Assembly: GCA_005656395.1 (NCBI GenBank)
Contig: SRSI01000009.1
Location: forward strand, 1,116,001-1,180,000
Source: Strongyloides papillosus
Lineage: Eukaryota > Nematoda > Chromadorea > Rhabditida > Strongyloididae
Direction: 5' to 3'
DNA: 64,000 nucleotides
Positions within the stretch are counted from its first letter, which is position 1. Each line of letters begins with the position of its first letter. The notes under the pieces are model-generated. The model was given only the letters and a program-made list of their open reading frames with translations. It searched no databases and had not been told where the DNA came from. Both the position numbers and the translations under genes were made by a program. Positions 1-11,704 of the stretch are shown here, in pieces.

Positions 1-1209
1 TAGATAATTAATTAGTTTGTGTTATGGTTGTCTTCTAAAGATAAGAATCATTTACATTTCCTTAAAGTAATAAACATTAATATTATCATAATACATTGGG
101 ATGTAATGTTCTTTGATTAAAATTTTCAAAATTTGATAGTAAAAGAAATTTATATTATCATGTGTCGCATAAAAATATTAAAGATGACTTAAAAATTTAA
201 ATTAATACCGGTTCAACTTTTTACTTTTTAATATTATTATGATTATTCTTACGATGTCTATAACTTTCTTTATTTTAAAATATCTATCATGATATCATAT
301 TTTAGAATTATTTTTACATGTATCTATTTAAAATCACATTATCTTAATACTTATTTTAATTATTATTCCTCCAAGTTAAGTATCATTTACCTACATTTAA
401 TTTTCATCAGTATGTTGAGTGATTTCTATTATATTGAAAACGATAAAAATGATTTATTTTTATTTAAAAGTATTTCATAGACCACACATAGTAGTAATCG
501 TAAATTAATAAATTTAACATGGATAATCAAATAATTGTCTAGACTGTTTCCTTTATATAGCATCTCTATTTTATGATATTCATTATACCTTTTTAGATTT
601 CTACATATACTTCATTAATTTTTAATAATGGTAACACTTTTTTCATCTTATTTTGGTTACATTAATAAAATCTTTTTTTATCAATATCTTGAAGTGTAAT
701 AATTTATAAAGTTAGCTTACTTTTTTTCATATAATGGCAAACATTTATTTATATTATATATATAATTTAATAGAAACATACCTTACTTCATATAATATTA
801 ATCATTCCCAATATCTTATTTCTTACCAATATACATTACTATATTATTTAACTAGACTTTGCACTTATTACCAATGATTTGCGGAATAACTTATCTTTTA
901 TAGCAAGATAAATAAAATAACTCAAGGAGTGGGAAACGTTCATCGTTAGTTAATATAAGTTTCTGTATTCCATCCGATTTGGTAGTGGATGGAATAAAAA
1001 GCATTAGCATATCAACAACGTTCATCATACATCGTGAACATTCTCATTTTTTCTCTAATACGTTTATTTACTATAATCTTTTTATGATAAATGTTATTTT
1101 ATATATTTTTTAAACGTTTTTTAAAGTATTTATAAACCTTTTAATTTATATTTAATTAAAAATTTTAGTACATATTAATTAATTCTCCATTTATCTCTAA
1201 ATATACCAA
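1..1209. other. AT-rich upstream intergenic region
   Basis: A+T-rich sequence with no convincing coding region. A 63-codon open frame at 289-480 has the low-complexity F/Y/I/L/S composition expected of random AT-rich DNA. The last part presumably holds the promoter and 5' UTR of the Smaug-like gene starting at 1210, but no specific element stands out. Confidence 0.6.
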
Positions 1210-3042
1210 ATGATGGAAAGTTGTTTTCTACCTCATGATAGTGTATCATCATTTATTTCAAATCCATTTGATGATATAATAAATAAACTACCTTTTTCGG
1301 ATAATGAATTTGTTCTTACATACGATTATGAAACCTCTACCTCAGGAAATAGTTCTGATAATGATTATGGGTCATTTAGTCTATTTCGTTCATTATCTCA
1401 AAACTCTAATAAAATTTCATTAGAATTTAAACATAAATGGCGCGAATTATTAAGTGCTGATTTTAACAATATAAATGATAGTTATTTTGAAGGAAATAAA
1501 AATCTGGTTAACACTTCTAGGATTAAATCTTATGGAGATATGATTAATCTTGTTCAAGAACTTGTAAAAACATTTAAATTGAATGAGAACACACAAGAGA
1601 GTGAATATATAATGAACTTATTAGATAAAATTGCTGATCCCCCAATGAGAGGTTAGTTTATTTTATATATACACATAATTATGGATTTAAATGGTTTAAA
1701 CTTTCATATATTATAATAATTTATTCAAATTTCAAAAAAGTGCAATTTTATCAAATTTATTTAATACTAATCATATTTCTCTTTAACATTTCTTTTATTA
1801 TAATCATAATTTATATTCTTCATATTATAACATAAGTTATAAATTACAAAAGTATTAACACAAACTATACACAACAATAGTATCAAACTACTACAAATCA
1901 TTTATCAAAAATTTTATTATATTTTTTTACAATACATTTATTTCATATAATTAAAAATTGATTTTAAATTCCAAAATACGATCATAAGTGATTTTATTTT
2001 TATAGAAATGGCAGGGTGGCTCAAGGACTTACGTTTACACAAATATACTCCATTTTTCTTATCAATCAAATACGAAACGTTTTTAGCACTTTCTGATGAC
2101 ATGTTAGTTGAAGTAGGGGTAACTATTGGGGCTCGTAGAAAAATTTTACAATCAGTTAATACATTAAAAGAAAGAATATCAAATTGTTATCAATATGATA
2201 AAATTATCACAGAAAAAGATGACTTAAAGTCTGTAATAGTTTTTTTGAAAGATTTAAGTTTAACACCAATGCAGAAATATATCGGTAAAGAAGTTGAATC
2301 AGAAAGCCAAGTTGATGGTTTTAATAAATCAATTGAATTTATAAATTCAGAAAATCTCCCAGGTCATTTTTGTAGACTTCTTCAAAAACTTTATTTGTTA
2401 ATTAAAAAAATTAATAATAAAGAAGTTGAAGCTACATATGATACACTAGATGGGAAATGTTACCAAATGTTAGATACAATTTGTAAAAGAATTCAACTAG
2501 TTAATGCTTTTACTAAAAATCAAAAAATACTATCACAAGAATGGCAAGAATATTATAAAAATTACCTTCCAAGTAAAAGTGAAAATACTCCACCTCAAAA
2601 AAAAATTAAAAATTTTCCAAAATTTGATTCAAATCAAAATAACAATTGCATTAATATATCTGTCATAAATTTTAATACTTCCAACAGACAAAGGTTTGGT
2701 GATTATAAAGAGTATGGAAATTCATTTTCAAAAGATGGATCAAGGTATTACAGAAAAAATTGCAGTAAGAAAAATCATGATATTTCAAACAAAACACACA
2801 AGCCCACTTTTATTAAAAAACCACCTCATATACTTTATATTAATGATGAAGTAAGTAACGTGGAAGAATCTACATTTATTAAAAAATTTAACTATAAAAA
2901 TGTAGAACAAGCTTATAAATATAATGCCAATAAGCAGAAGTACCAAAATTCATCCAGTTTTAAATCAAGATGTACTACTCGTACAAATGTAAATAATGCC
3001 GTACAAAATTATCAAAGAGATAAAAATTATATCTCATGTTAA
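1210..3042 (+). CDS. Smaug-type RNA-binding protein (SAM + PHAT domains)
   Basis: Two exons, 1210-1651 and 2006-3042, joined in phase 1 across a 354-base intron (GTTAGT donor, TTTTATAG acceptor), giving about 492 residues. The second exon opens with a SAM domain (about residues 149-210): WLKDLRLHKY, then GVTIGARRKIL and LKERI, the signature of the RNA-binding SAM of Smaug/Vts1/SAMD4. It is followed by an all-helical region (about 220-340) matching the PHAT domain that follows the SAM in Smaug. The family binds stem-loops with a CNGG-type loop and represses or deadenylates mRNA in the cytoplasm. The first 147 residues are Ser/Asp/Asn-rich and the last 150 are basic and Asn/Lys/Tyr-rich, probably disordered. 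The start is the first ATG of the frame (ATGATG, two Met codons). No other gene is close, so it is probably monocistronic. The family call is firm; the domain borders are approximate. Confidence 0.85.
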
Positions 3043-4466
3043 ATTGCCTTTCTTTTTTCATTTTTTAAACTCTCAAATATATATTTATATATATGTAGAA
3101 TAATTTTCTTGCCTTAATTGATATTTTATTTTTGATATACCTGTAACATTATCTTTTTTTGTGATTTGTCACATTTCTATTCTATAGTGATTTGTAAATT
3201 TTATTCGAGACACTAAAATTCCTCATATTTCTAAAAATCAAGATGATTTTTCTTCTTCCTAATGTTAATATTTGAATTTATTACGTTTGATTGTTTTTAA
3301 TTGGGTCATTATAATGGTTTTTAATGTATTATATCTAACAATCCATGACATATTTTTTTACCTCAATTTTAATGTACAAAATTCCTGATTATTTAACTAA
3401 AAACCTCTTTATATTTACTTTTTAATTGTTTTTCTATAAAAAAAATAATAAAAATATTGTTAAAGTATAATTAATGTTTAAAGTTGTAAATTTTGTTTAT
3501 TTATTTAATTATTGTAATTTACTATTACTTACAGAAAAACAGAAACAACTATTAATTGATGTTGTTAATATTTTTCTGAACTTTTAATATTAAATGAATA
3601 ATTCCTTACAATATTTTAATTATTCTGTATATCCCAGTCGTAGACTTGTCTCCTTTGGCAGACACGTCTGGTCCTCAATGCATATTTTTTAAAAGAAATT
3701 TTTATATTATAAAAATTATTCATTTTAAAGTGTTTTTTTAAATTTTTTTAAATAATAATAATCAGCAGTATGCCATGCCCAACTATGCTTCTGACACATT
3801 TTAATCCATTATTTTTCAAAATGGTCATTACTTCTTAGTCCATAACTTTTGCCATTTATAAATCAATCCTGATAACAATGTCTTTTCACTCTATTCTGAA
3901 GCTGTTCTTTTCAAATAACATACTAAAAAAATTATTTCAATAACTTTGAATAAAGTTATCCCCTGAACAAAACTATACTAAAAAGTCCCAAAAGGGAATT
4001 TCTAAGGATAACTTGGGAAATTCTATCTACAGATATCTAAAAACGATTCAGTCCCTTTAGCTAGATAAAACACATCTTTTGGATATTTATTCATAAAAAT
4101 TGGTTAAGTTTGAAAAGAGTTATGGTGAAGACAATCTTTTTTCTTATTTTTTTTATTATAGAAAATTTTAAATTTCTTTTGACGTTTTATTAATACTAGA
4201 AATTCTTCTTTATAATCAAAATTTAAATTTATAGTAAGTTGACTAAATGTATTGGATATTTTTCAAAATTCCAGAAAATAATATCTTTTTTAGTGGTAAA
4301 TAAGAAGTGCTTTACTAAAATAAATTTTATAATATATTAATTCTATTATTTGCTAAATACTATTCATAATAAATAAAATTTTTAATTTCGAATTGCTTGT
4401 GTAAGGAAAATTTTAATATTTGGAAAATATGTTTATTTTTATTTTAATATTATGTGTGAAAATTAT
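3043..4466. other. Intergenic region with one GC-rich hairpin
   Basis: Mostly featureless AT-rich DNA between the 3' ends of the Smaug-like gene and the minus-strand gene at 4467-4853. The only structured spot is a GC-rich hairpin at 3634-3671 followed by a T6 run at 3685-3690, listed separately. Confidence 0.5.
3634..3690 (+). ncRNA. Candidate small structured RNA (hairpin plus T-run)
   Basis: GC-rich stretch in very AT-rich surroundings. TGTCT at 3647-3651 pairs with AGACA at 3660-3664 around an 8-base loop. The stem is extended by GAC/GTC (3643-3645 with 3666-3668) and CCA/TGG (3634-3636 with 3669-3671). A run of six T at 3685-3690 could be a Pol III terminator. I see no clear A/B boxes and recognise no known RNA family, so this is only a candidate. 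Confidence 0.2.
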
Positions 4467-4853
4467 TTATCTACGTGGAGTGATAATACATTCTTCCTCT
4501 GCTTTATATCTTTCGAATATGTCAGATGCTTCTTTAACCATTTGTGTGAGTGATTCTGTATCAAGAATATTTTCTACATTCAGTAATTCTTCAATTTCAC
4601 CATATGGACAAGTTTGTTGTGATTTTGTTTCATTAGCATAACTTGTATTTTGGGGTTCCGCTTTGTTAATTTTAGAACTGCTTTCTTTAACTATTAAATC
4701 ATATCCTACTTTTTCCATTCTTATATCTATTTTTAGTGTATCACCAATATTCAGGTTGTTTACCATTGAAGTGATATTATCAGAGGTATAATCAGATGTT
4801 TCTGATGATATCAATGTTTCACTTGAAATGTTCTTAGACTTTTTATTTTTCAT
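4467..4853 (-). CDS. Small acidic protein of unknown function
   Basis: Open frame of 128 residues, rich in Ser, Glu, Asn and Lys, with no signal peptide, membrane segment or domain I recognise. The N-terminus is basic and Ser-rich (MKNKKSKNISSET); the C-terminal half is acidic and probably helical (ELLNVENILDTESLTQMVKEAS). It lies 154 bases downstream of the Reeler-domain gene on the same strand, so a two-gene transcription unit is possible. However, I see no AG acceptor close upstream of this ATG, which argues against a trans-spliced operon gene. A GTAAGT donor-like site near 4951 suggests an unrecognised 5' exon may exist. The codon content looks real rather than random, but function is unknown. 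Confidence 0.5.
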   Translation of the reverse strand: MKNKKSKNISSETLISSETSDYTSDNITSMVNNLNIGDTLKIDIRMEKVGYDLIVKESSSKINKAEPQNTSYANETKSQQTCPYGEIEELLNVENILDTESLTQMVKEASDIFERYKAEEECIITPRR

Positions 4854-5007
4854 GGAAATGATTAAAGAAAATATAATATTTTAGTATGACGAAATATTTT
4901 TATATCAAATGATAGAGATGAATTTTGAATATATTACAAAAATTTACTTACAAATGAAATGAAAGCATTTAATATTAAAATAATAATAAAATTGAATCAT
5001 CTAATAT

Positions 5008-6144
5008 TTAACAAACTCTACATGTTCGACTGCAAGCTTGCCTAATAGCCAAACTTTGTTGACAAAATCTTGACCATGCTAAACATCGAGTTTTTTCTGC
5101 TTTATCAACACATATTCTCCCTCTATTTTGTGTAAAATTCGATTGTTGTCTTAATGTAACCTGACTTATCTGAACACCTCTAGGAGTATTTGGTTTTATA
5201 GTATTTTTAGTAGTTACTGATCCTTCATGTATTGAACGTGGTGCTAAAGATAAAGAATAATGACGTTTTTTGTTAAAAAAGTCCATTTCAAGTAATGGAA
5301 TAACATGTTTGAGAAATTTATTTTTTGAATATTTCTTACCTGCTGTTGGTCGAAATTGTTGTTGACGAAGAGTGCTTTTACTTCCAAATTCAGACATATC
5401 CTCTTTCCTTGAATCTTTCATATCTCTTTGAAATGGTGATCTATTAAGAGAGACCCGGCCACTTTTAAACAATTTATCTGTCTCAATTTTGAATTGACTT
5501 GGCATTGGTGGTGGGGTAATAGGACTAGGTTCCCATAGACCAAATTCTCTTTCAACTCTACATGGAGGTATTGGAATAGAAACAACACTTTCAACCCAGA
5601 ATACCTTAACTGATTCCACGACTGTTGCAACAAATTGAATTGTTTGTGTTTCATCACCATTTGATTTCCACCAAAAGGTTAATTGTGTCTTTTTTTCATT
5701 ATGTGAATGAGTTATAGAATTGTTATATTTAAAACATTGAACTTGCCAAGATCCATTAGCATCAAGTCTAATAAAAGAGCCCGCTCTTTGTCCTCTCATT
5801 GGACCTTTAAATATCCTTGATTGTAAAGCAAAACCTTTGAAACGTGTTTTTCTATCTTTACCTTTCAAGGTTACTATAATAAGGAATATAAATAAATTTT
5901 TTATTATAATAATAAATAAGTACAATAAAAATTTACCAGAAATAGGAGTATTACGCCAATAACATCTAGATGAAACCTCTATTTCATAAGGTGGTTCTGT
6001 TAACATTAAACCACCTTGGTGTTCTGGAGCTTCTAATGGGTTCATAGATTTTAATTGACCCCTTGAACAGGGCATTCCATCAGGCCAAGCATTCAAATAT
6101 AACGATAAACAAAATATTGTTAAAACAAAAATTTGATTTATCAT
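5008..6144 (-). CDS. Secreted Reeler-domain protein with C-terminal ShKT domain
   Basis: Two exons, 6144-5937 and 5873-5008, about 357 residues. A signal peptide (MINQIFVLTIFCLSLYLNA) is followed by a Reeler (reelin N-terminal) domain, about residues 20-160: GMPCSRG, PYEIEVSSRCYWRNTPIS, then VTLKG and RFKGFALQSR after the intron, and GSFIRLDANGSWQVQCF. A Pro-rich link and a basic, probably disordered region lead to a six-cysteine ShKT module at the end (CVDKAEKTRCLAWSRFC...CSRTCRVC). Reeler domains occur in extracellular matrix, defence and ferric-reductase-like proteins; ShKT modules are abundant in secreted nematode proteins. The 63-base intron is a multiple of three and has no stop, so the frame reads straight through it, but the GTAAAT/TTATAG borders and the restored Reeler motif show that it is an intron. 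I chose the ATG at 6144 because it begins the signal peptide; an upstream in-frame ATG exists. Confidence 0.85.
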   Translation of the reverse strand: MINQIFVLTIFCLSLYLNAWPDGMPCSRGQLKSMNPLEAPEHQGGLMLTEPPYEIEVSSRCYWRNTPISGKFLLYLFIIIIKNLFIFLIIVTLKGKDRKTRFKGFALQSRIFKGPMRGQRAGSFIRLDANGSWQVQCFKYNNSITHSHNEKKTQLTFWWKSNGDETQTIQFVATVVESVKVFWVESVVSIPIPPCRVEREFGLWEPSPITPPPMPSQFKIETDKLFKSGRVSLNRSPFQRDMKDSRKEDMSEFGSKSTLRQQQFRPTAGKKYSKNKFLKHVIPLLEMDFFNKKRHYSLSLAPRSIHEGSVTTKNTIKPNTPRGVQISQVTLRQQSNFTQNRGRICVDKAEKTRCLAWSRFCQQSLAIRQACSRTCRVC

Positions 6145-6204
6145 TATAAAAAAAAAAAAGTAATAGCTTAAAGTTAAAAAAAAATTATGATTAAGAAAAA
6201 ACAC

Positions 6205-7149
6205 GCTTTATATACACCAAGATGTATTTCCTTTTGTTTTTTAATATTACCTAAGACAAAATTTTGATGATCGAAAAACAAACCAATTATATTTTTTTCT
6301 ACAATGATTCAACAACTGCAATTATTATTTTCTTTCTTTCATTTAATTGTACTTTCTTTTTAAGTTATGTGAACTAAAAAATTCCACAAATAAACTTTTT
6401 TCAATTAAAAATTAAAGTAATAAACATCAAAACCACATTAATATATTACAAAATGTTAAAAGATGAAAGACACAAAAAACATTAATTTTTAAATATTTGA
6501 ACTGCAAATTTACTAGAAGTCGAAAAGTAATATATAAATAAATATATGTATATTTATATATAGTAAATGAGATTGAATAAAATGATTATTTGAAATACAT
6601 GAAAGTAATAGTTTTAATTTATAATGTAAGATTTAGTACGATGTGTCGGAGTGAATTACCTGATTCATATCGTAATAATAAATTTTGTTCACCAAAATAC
6701 TATGGACATTGACAGGTATATCAATTTAATATTCTTTTTACAAATTCTTTTCAATGTCTTTTTTTAATTTTATCATCTTTTGAATGTACCAGCGTTTTGT
6801 TTTCTTTTTTTTAATCTATAAATTTATCTAAATTATGTTAAATTAAAAAGAGATACATTCTTAGTGTTATGCTTTCACTCTAACCTTTATGTACTTAAAT
6901 AGTATTTTAGTATATGATTACTTTTTCTGAAATATTTATATTATTACACAAAACAGGTTTTATCAATTTGTCACCTCTGAAGAAACAATTTCAATGTAAT
7001 CAAGTTAAATATTAAACATGTGAAGAAGTATTTTTTTATTATAAATGCAAGCGTAATTAAAGAAAAAAAATTTTTTTATTAAATTCCAAACATTATATTG
7101 TAAAAATAAATTTTCAAACTAATTAAATGTACAGATTTGTGTTAGAAAA
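6205..7149. other. Intergenic region
   Basis: AT-rich sequence upstream of the Reeler gene and downstream of the GDP-D-glucose phosphorylase gene. I see no coding potential, RNA gene or repeat in it. Confidence 0.5.
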
Positions 7150-8627
7150 TTAATCATGTAGTGAAACATTGATCTTTTCAATTATTGTTTGAACAATTTT
7201 TTCATCAAGTAATGCTTCATCATTAACTATACGAAGGACTCCTATTTCATCAGCATTTTCGAAAAATCTATATGTATAGGCTGTCATACATCCGGCTAAT
7301 TCCAATGCAGCAGGATTAAAATTTGTCGGTGGCTTAGCTCCTGAAACACTTTTACGTGGAAATATATACAACGTTACAAGTGATGGGAAATCTAAAAGAT
7401 TTATATCTTCTCTATCCAAACCTTCGGTTCTTATAGGAGGTGCTCTTGTAAAAAAGAAATTATGCGCAATTTTATTTTCTAGTAATTTATGTGCAATCAA
7501 ATTTGTAGTATCAAGAAATTCATCTAATTTTTCTAGTGATTCCAATTGAATACCAAAACAATGAATAAACCAATTTGGTGGACGAATAAAATATAAATTT
7601 TTAGAGATATGTTCAAATTTCTAAAACATATAATGAATGATATAATTTACTAATTAATTTATTTACCCTATATATTAGATCACTTTCATAAGGCCATGGC
7701 ATAAAATGTAAATGAAGATGATTAACACTAGCTTGACCTAAAAGACTATTATACAATACATGATAATCTCTATCTTTTGTCATTAACATTATTTCTGTTG
7801 CCATCCTTATAGCTTGAGGTGTAATAATTTGTGGTAACTTTTTATTTACAGATGGAATTATTAATGAATGCCCCCTTTCAATTGGACTAGCATTAATAGC
7901 AATGATATTTTGTTCAATACTATAATCTTCATCAATTCTATCTGTACAACGGAGATATGTTAATACTTCAAATGGGCTAAGTTTGGTAAAATTAAACCTA
8001 TACGGGCAAAATGGTTCATCTAGCGCTCTGAATCGTAGTGGTTTTCTACGTTTTAATCCTCTTTCTGTATTTAATTGTATAGATAAATTATATTGACCAT
8101 CTAAAAGTTTGTACATACAATTAATTGAATAATTGAAAACGTTAAATTTTTTACTATCTTCCCATTTACTTAGTAAAATTTCAAAGAGCTAAAAAATAAG
8201 TATGCATATATATTTTCAAATAATAAATATCTTACATCTCGTTTTTCTTCACTACTATTTTCAGAATTTTCAAGTTTGAGTAAATTATTCTGTTCATACT
8301 CAGTAAGATTAATCACAAAATCTTTCGAACTATATAAATATAATTCAGCTTGTTGAACAGCAGCTGCTAATTGATCTGGCATCTATGATACTAAACGGTT
8401 AACTATTGAATAAATAAATAAATTACCTGATATAACGAGTGTGATCGTAAATTTCTGGGGGCATGAATATCATAATTGTTTGATATACCATCCACAGATA
8501 AAACATTGTTACAAAGACTTATTTGGTTTTTTTTATTTTCTTCTTCTTCTTCCTTATTTTCTATAATTTTTTTATCTTTCACATTTATTTTTATTGAACA
8601 AATATTGTCTTTTTCTCCGTAGCTCAT
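7150..8627 (-). CDS. GDPGP1: GDP-D-glucose phosphorylase (GDPGP1)
   Basis: Four exons, 8627-8427, 8382-8236, 8188-7667 and 7620-7150, all in phase 0, with introns of 44-47 bases, giving about 446 residues. The central exon has the galactose-1-phosphate uridylyltransferase/HIT fold signature of the GDPGP1/VTC2 family: an INASPIERGHSLIIPSV strand-turn, then NSLLGQASVNHLHLHFMPWP with the HxHxH catalytic histidines. In animals this cytosolic enzyme phosphorolyses GDP-D-glucose to GDP and glucose-1-phosphate, thought to clear a misformed GDP-sugar. The length is typical of the family. The first exon is Lys/Glu-rich and less conserved. The C-terminal exon (KFEHISKNLYF, FTRAPP, FPRKSVSGAKPPTNFNPAALELAG) matches the family's C-terminal domain. 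The downstream gene is more than 1 kb away, so it is probably transcribed alone. Confidence 0.88.
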
Positions 8628-9780
8628 AGTAAATATAAATAATATTATATCCTAAAAATTATTTATTATTTTTAAAGAAAAAATAAGAAAATGTTTAAGA
8701 ATAATATTTAAAGTGAAAGGAAAATTTGTTAGCTACTATAATAATAATAATATTGAAAGTCAAAAGTTAAATAAATGTAGAAAAATTAATAGTGATAGCT
8801 TTTAAAATATTTAGTTTTGTACCATTTTAAAAGTTTATACATAAAAAAATGATATTATTGAAATAATAATAATGTACATAAAGTTGTTTTCTAAATGCTA
8901 ATAATGTTAAAATATATATTTAAAAATATTATTATACTATACCGTGTAACGTGGAAAATTCTAATATACATTTAATGAAATAGATAAATAAATGAAAATA
9001 AAATAGTAAAAAAAATTTTCATAATATATTTTTTATATTTTGCATTAAAAATATTAGAATTTGTTAAAGTTTAATTAATATATATGACAAAATATGATAA
9101 ACAGTTTCAACGAATCATTCATATTTAAAAAAAAATATTAAATGGTTATATAATTTTTGTTATTAATTTAAAAAATTTAATTTTATTTACTACGGTTAAA
9201 TAAAGTAATAAGAAAATAGTACATATAAAAGGATATATTGTGAGTAAATGAATTGTAATTTAAATAAAACTACAAATAATACAAATAGGAAAGCCAAAAA
9301 AAATAGTTTCAATATAATGGAAAAATAAAATGGTTATGTCTGGTAACGTACATGTAAAAGATTGTGTCAGCTTTAAAAGAATGGTGAAAATATCAAACAA
9401 AAAGACTACACAAAATAGAGACGCGGTCGAATTATGATACTAAATGATTATCATGATTCTGTTTTTTTGTTTTACAATTTTAAAAGATGTGAATGTTAGT
9501 ATCTGTTTCCTTTTTCTGGCAAAGTATATGGTTTTATAAACAAAATTTAATCTCAAAAATTATTTAAAATGATTTTTATTAACTGAAGAAAATGCCATTG
9601 ACAATTATATGTGCTTAATAAAAAGAAAAATAGATTAAAAATATTGTACATGTTATATCCATTAAAAGAGGTACATTTGGTTTTTATAAAGCAAAATAGA
9701 AATAAATAAATTATGTTGGCCCCTAAAAATAGAGAAAAAAGTTTTCGTTTTTTACCAGTCTGCTACAATGTACAAATTGT
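8628..9780. other. Intergenic region
   Basis: Very AT-rich spacer that probably contains the GDPGP1 promoter at its low-coordinate end and the 3' UTR of the BPI-like gene at the other. No gene, RNA or repeat recognised. Confidence 0.5.
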
Positions 9781-11704
9781 TTATTGATAAAAGTGTGGTG
9801 AATAATATAGTCTATGAACATCTAAATCACTTTGAAAGAGCAACTCTCCTGAATCAAGAAAAGTTATCGTTGGATAGTAAACACCAAACATATCGGCCAG
9901 ATGACTTGTAAATGGTTGGAAATCGATTCCATTAGATAGTTTAGAATTTACAAACTTTTGTATAACATTAACAGCTCCTGTCTTTAATGATGTTAGGTAT
10001 TCTGGTTCTAAACCAAAGAAATCAACAGTATTATGTATCTCAATTTCTGGTACTTCAAGAGATAATTTTATTTTACTGCTACTTTCAATAAATTTAACAT
10101 TAATAATTATTTTTGCCGTAAACGGTATTTGACCAATTTTTTTTCCATTTTCCTCTAGTTCAAAAATAGATAATCCTTCAATATTCATTATAATACTATC
10201 ATGGTTGGCTTTTGCAGTAGGTGGACTTGTTAAAAATGTTTTAATTATTAAAAATTGATCGGGATAATTTTCTCCAACTTCCGGAATACTGTCACTAATA
10301 CATACTTCATCTAAAGTACAAGTTGTTTTTAGAATATGTTGAAATTCTGGAAATTTCTTGTCAATTTTGACATTAAATGCATTATTTCTCCATAGTTGAT
10401 GAAGTAAATTATTTAAAATACTTCCATCAATAATAACATCTAACATCTTTGGTTTTATATTTTTAGGAAAATTGGGCAATGAATTTCGATGACGGAATGT
10501 ATTTGTATATGTTTTAGCATTAGATTTGTCTATTAAATCAGCACTTCCATCAATACCAATGATGTAATCAGTTTTAGATGATGATGTATCAATTATATCA
10601 AGGTATATGTTGATATTTTTTAACTTTTTAAAATCAAAAATGTCACTTAAATTTCTTTCAATATGTGGTGTAACAATTTTTACACTTCCAATAGCTGGCT
10701 CAGTTTTACTAATCTCCATTTCTACTTGTCTCGGATATCTTTGTGAATAAAATCGTTGGGGAAACCAATTTTGATGTGTAATATGTCTAGAATATCTCTT
10801 TTGAACTTGATCAAGATATTTCATTACTTCATAAACATTTAAAAATCTAGGGAACTTCTTAAGTTTACTATTAATTTGACTTGAAACCATTCTATTCATA
10901 TTGTCACATAATGTACTTTCAACAACCTCTCTAGCTTTCATATTTAATTCATTTGCATATCTTATGTTTATAATATCTGTTAATACACCAGCATCTTGTA
11001 ATATGGCTGATACACTTCCTGATGCTAAACCACATGATGTCACATGGGCTATAGGGACTTTATTAACTGTTTTTTGAAGTTCTAATGTTATTGGCATAAA
11101 CAAAGATCTTGCGGTGACAATTAAATTACCAGTTAATGGTAAACCGAGAAGCATTTGAAGATTTCCATTAACTTTTGCTTGAATACTAATATTAAATTAT
11201 TAAATATTTACCAACATAAGTAAATTAAATAAAAAAAATTAAATTTAAAACTTACTCCATATCAAACATTTCCATTTGTAAATGTAAAAGATTAGGAGGT
11301 AGTGGATTGAGGGTAAATGTTTTAGGCAATGTTACTCCAGTAATTCTAAAATCATAAATAGTAACACATCCTTCCGGAAAACATTGTAATTGGTTTTCAA
11401 TAACAGCATTTTGAACTTGCCATACAAACAAATTCTCTGGAAAAAAAAACAAGTATATTGGTTGTCAAAACAAGGATAGTGAAATTAATAATTTAAAAAT
11501 AACTACAAACTTACGGAGAATTTGATGGGATCTTTGAAATAATAAATCGTTTATACGAACACGTATATTAGCATTTTTGTGGAAGAATTTAAAAGTACCA
11601 TTGTTTTCATGGATTGGTGAATTTTGTTGGAAACTTTTATATGCAAGTGTAATGATAATAAATAGTATTACATTATAATAAATTAAAAATTTATAATAAA
11701 TCAT
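9781..11704 (-). CDS. BPI/LBP/CETP-family secreted lipid-binding protein
   Basis: Three exons, 11704-11515, 11436-11256 and 11185-9781, joined as phase 1 and phase 2, give about 591 residues. The N-terminus is hydrophobic (FLIYYNVILFIIITLAY), consistent with a signal peptide or anchor. The body fits the lipid-transfer/LBP family. The first barrel half includes FPEGCVTIYDFRITGVTLP and the amphipathic DIQAKVNGNLQMLLGLPL strand. The second half begins near residue 350 and ends in the hydrophobic strands typical of the C-terminal barrel. Members bind lipids or lipopolysaccharide-like ligands extracellularly; nematodes have several paralogues acting in lipid handling and secretion. The length is slightly above the usual 450-550 residues because of an insert around residues 240-330. 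The specific orthologue is not identified. Confidence 0.72.

Noticed and set aside
289..480. 63-codon open frame on the plus strand
   Set aside because: Low-complexity F/Y/I/L/S composition typical of AT-rich noncoding DNA, no splice context and no family resemblance.
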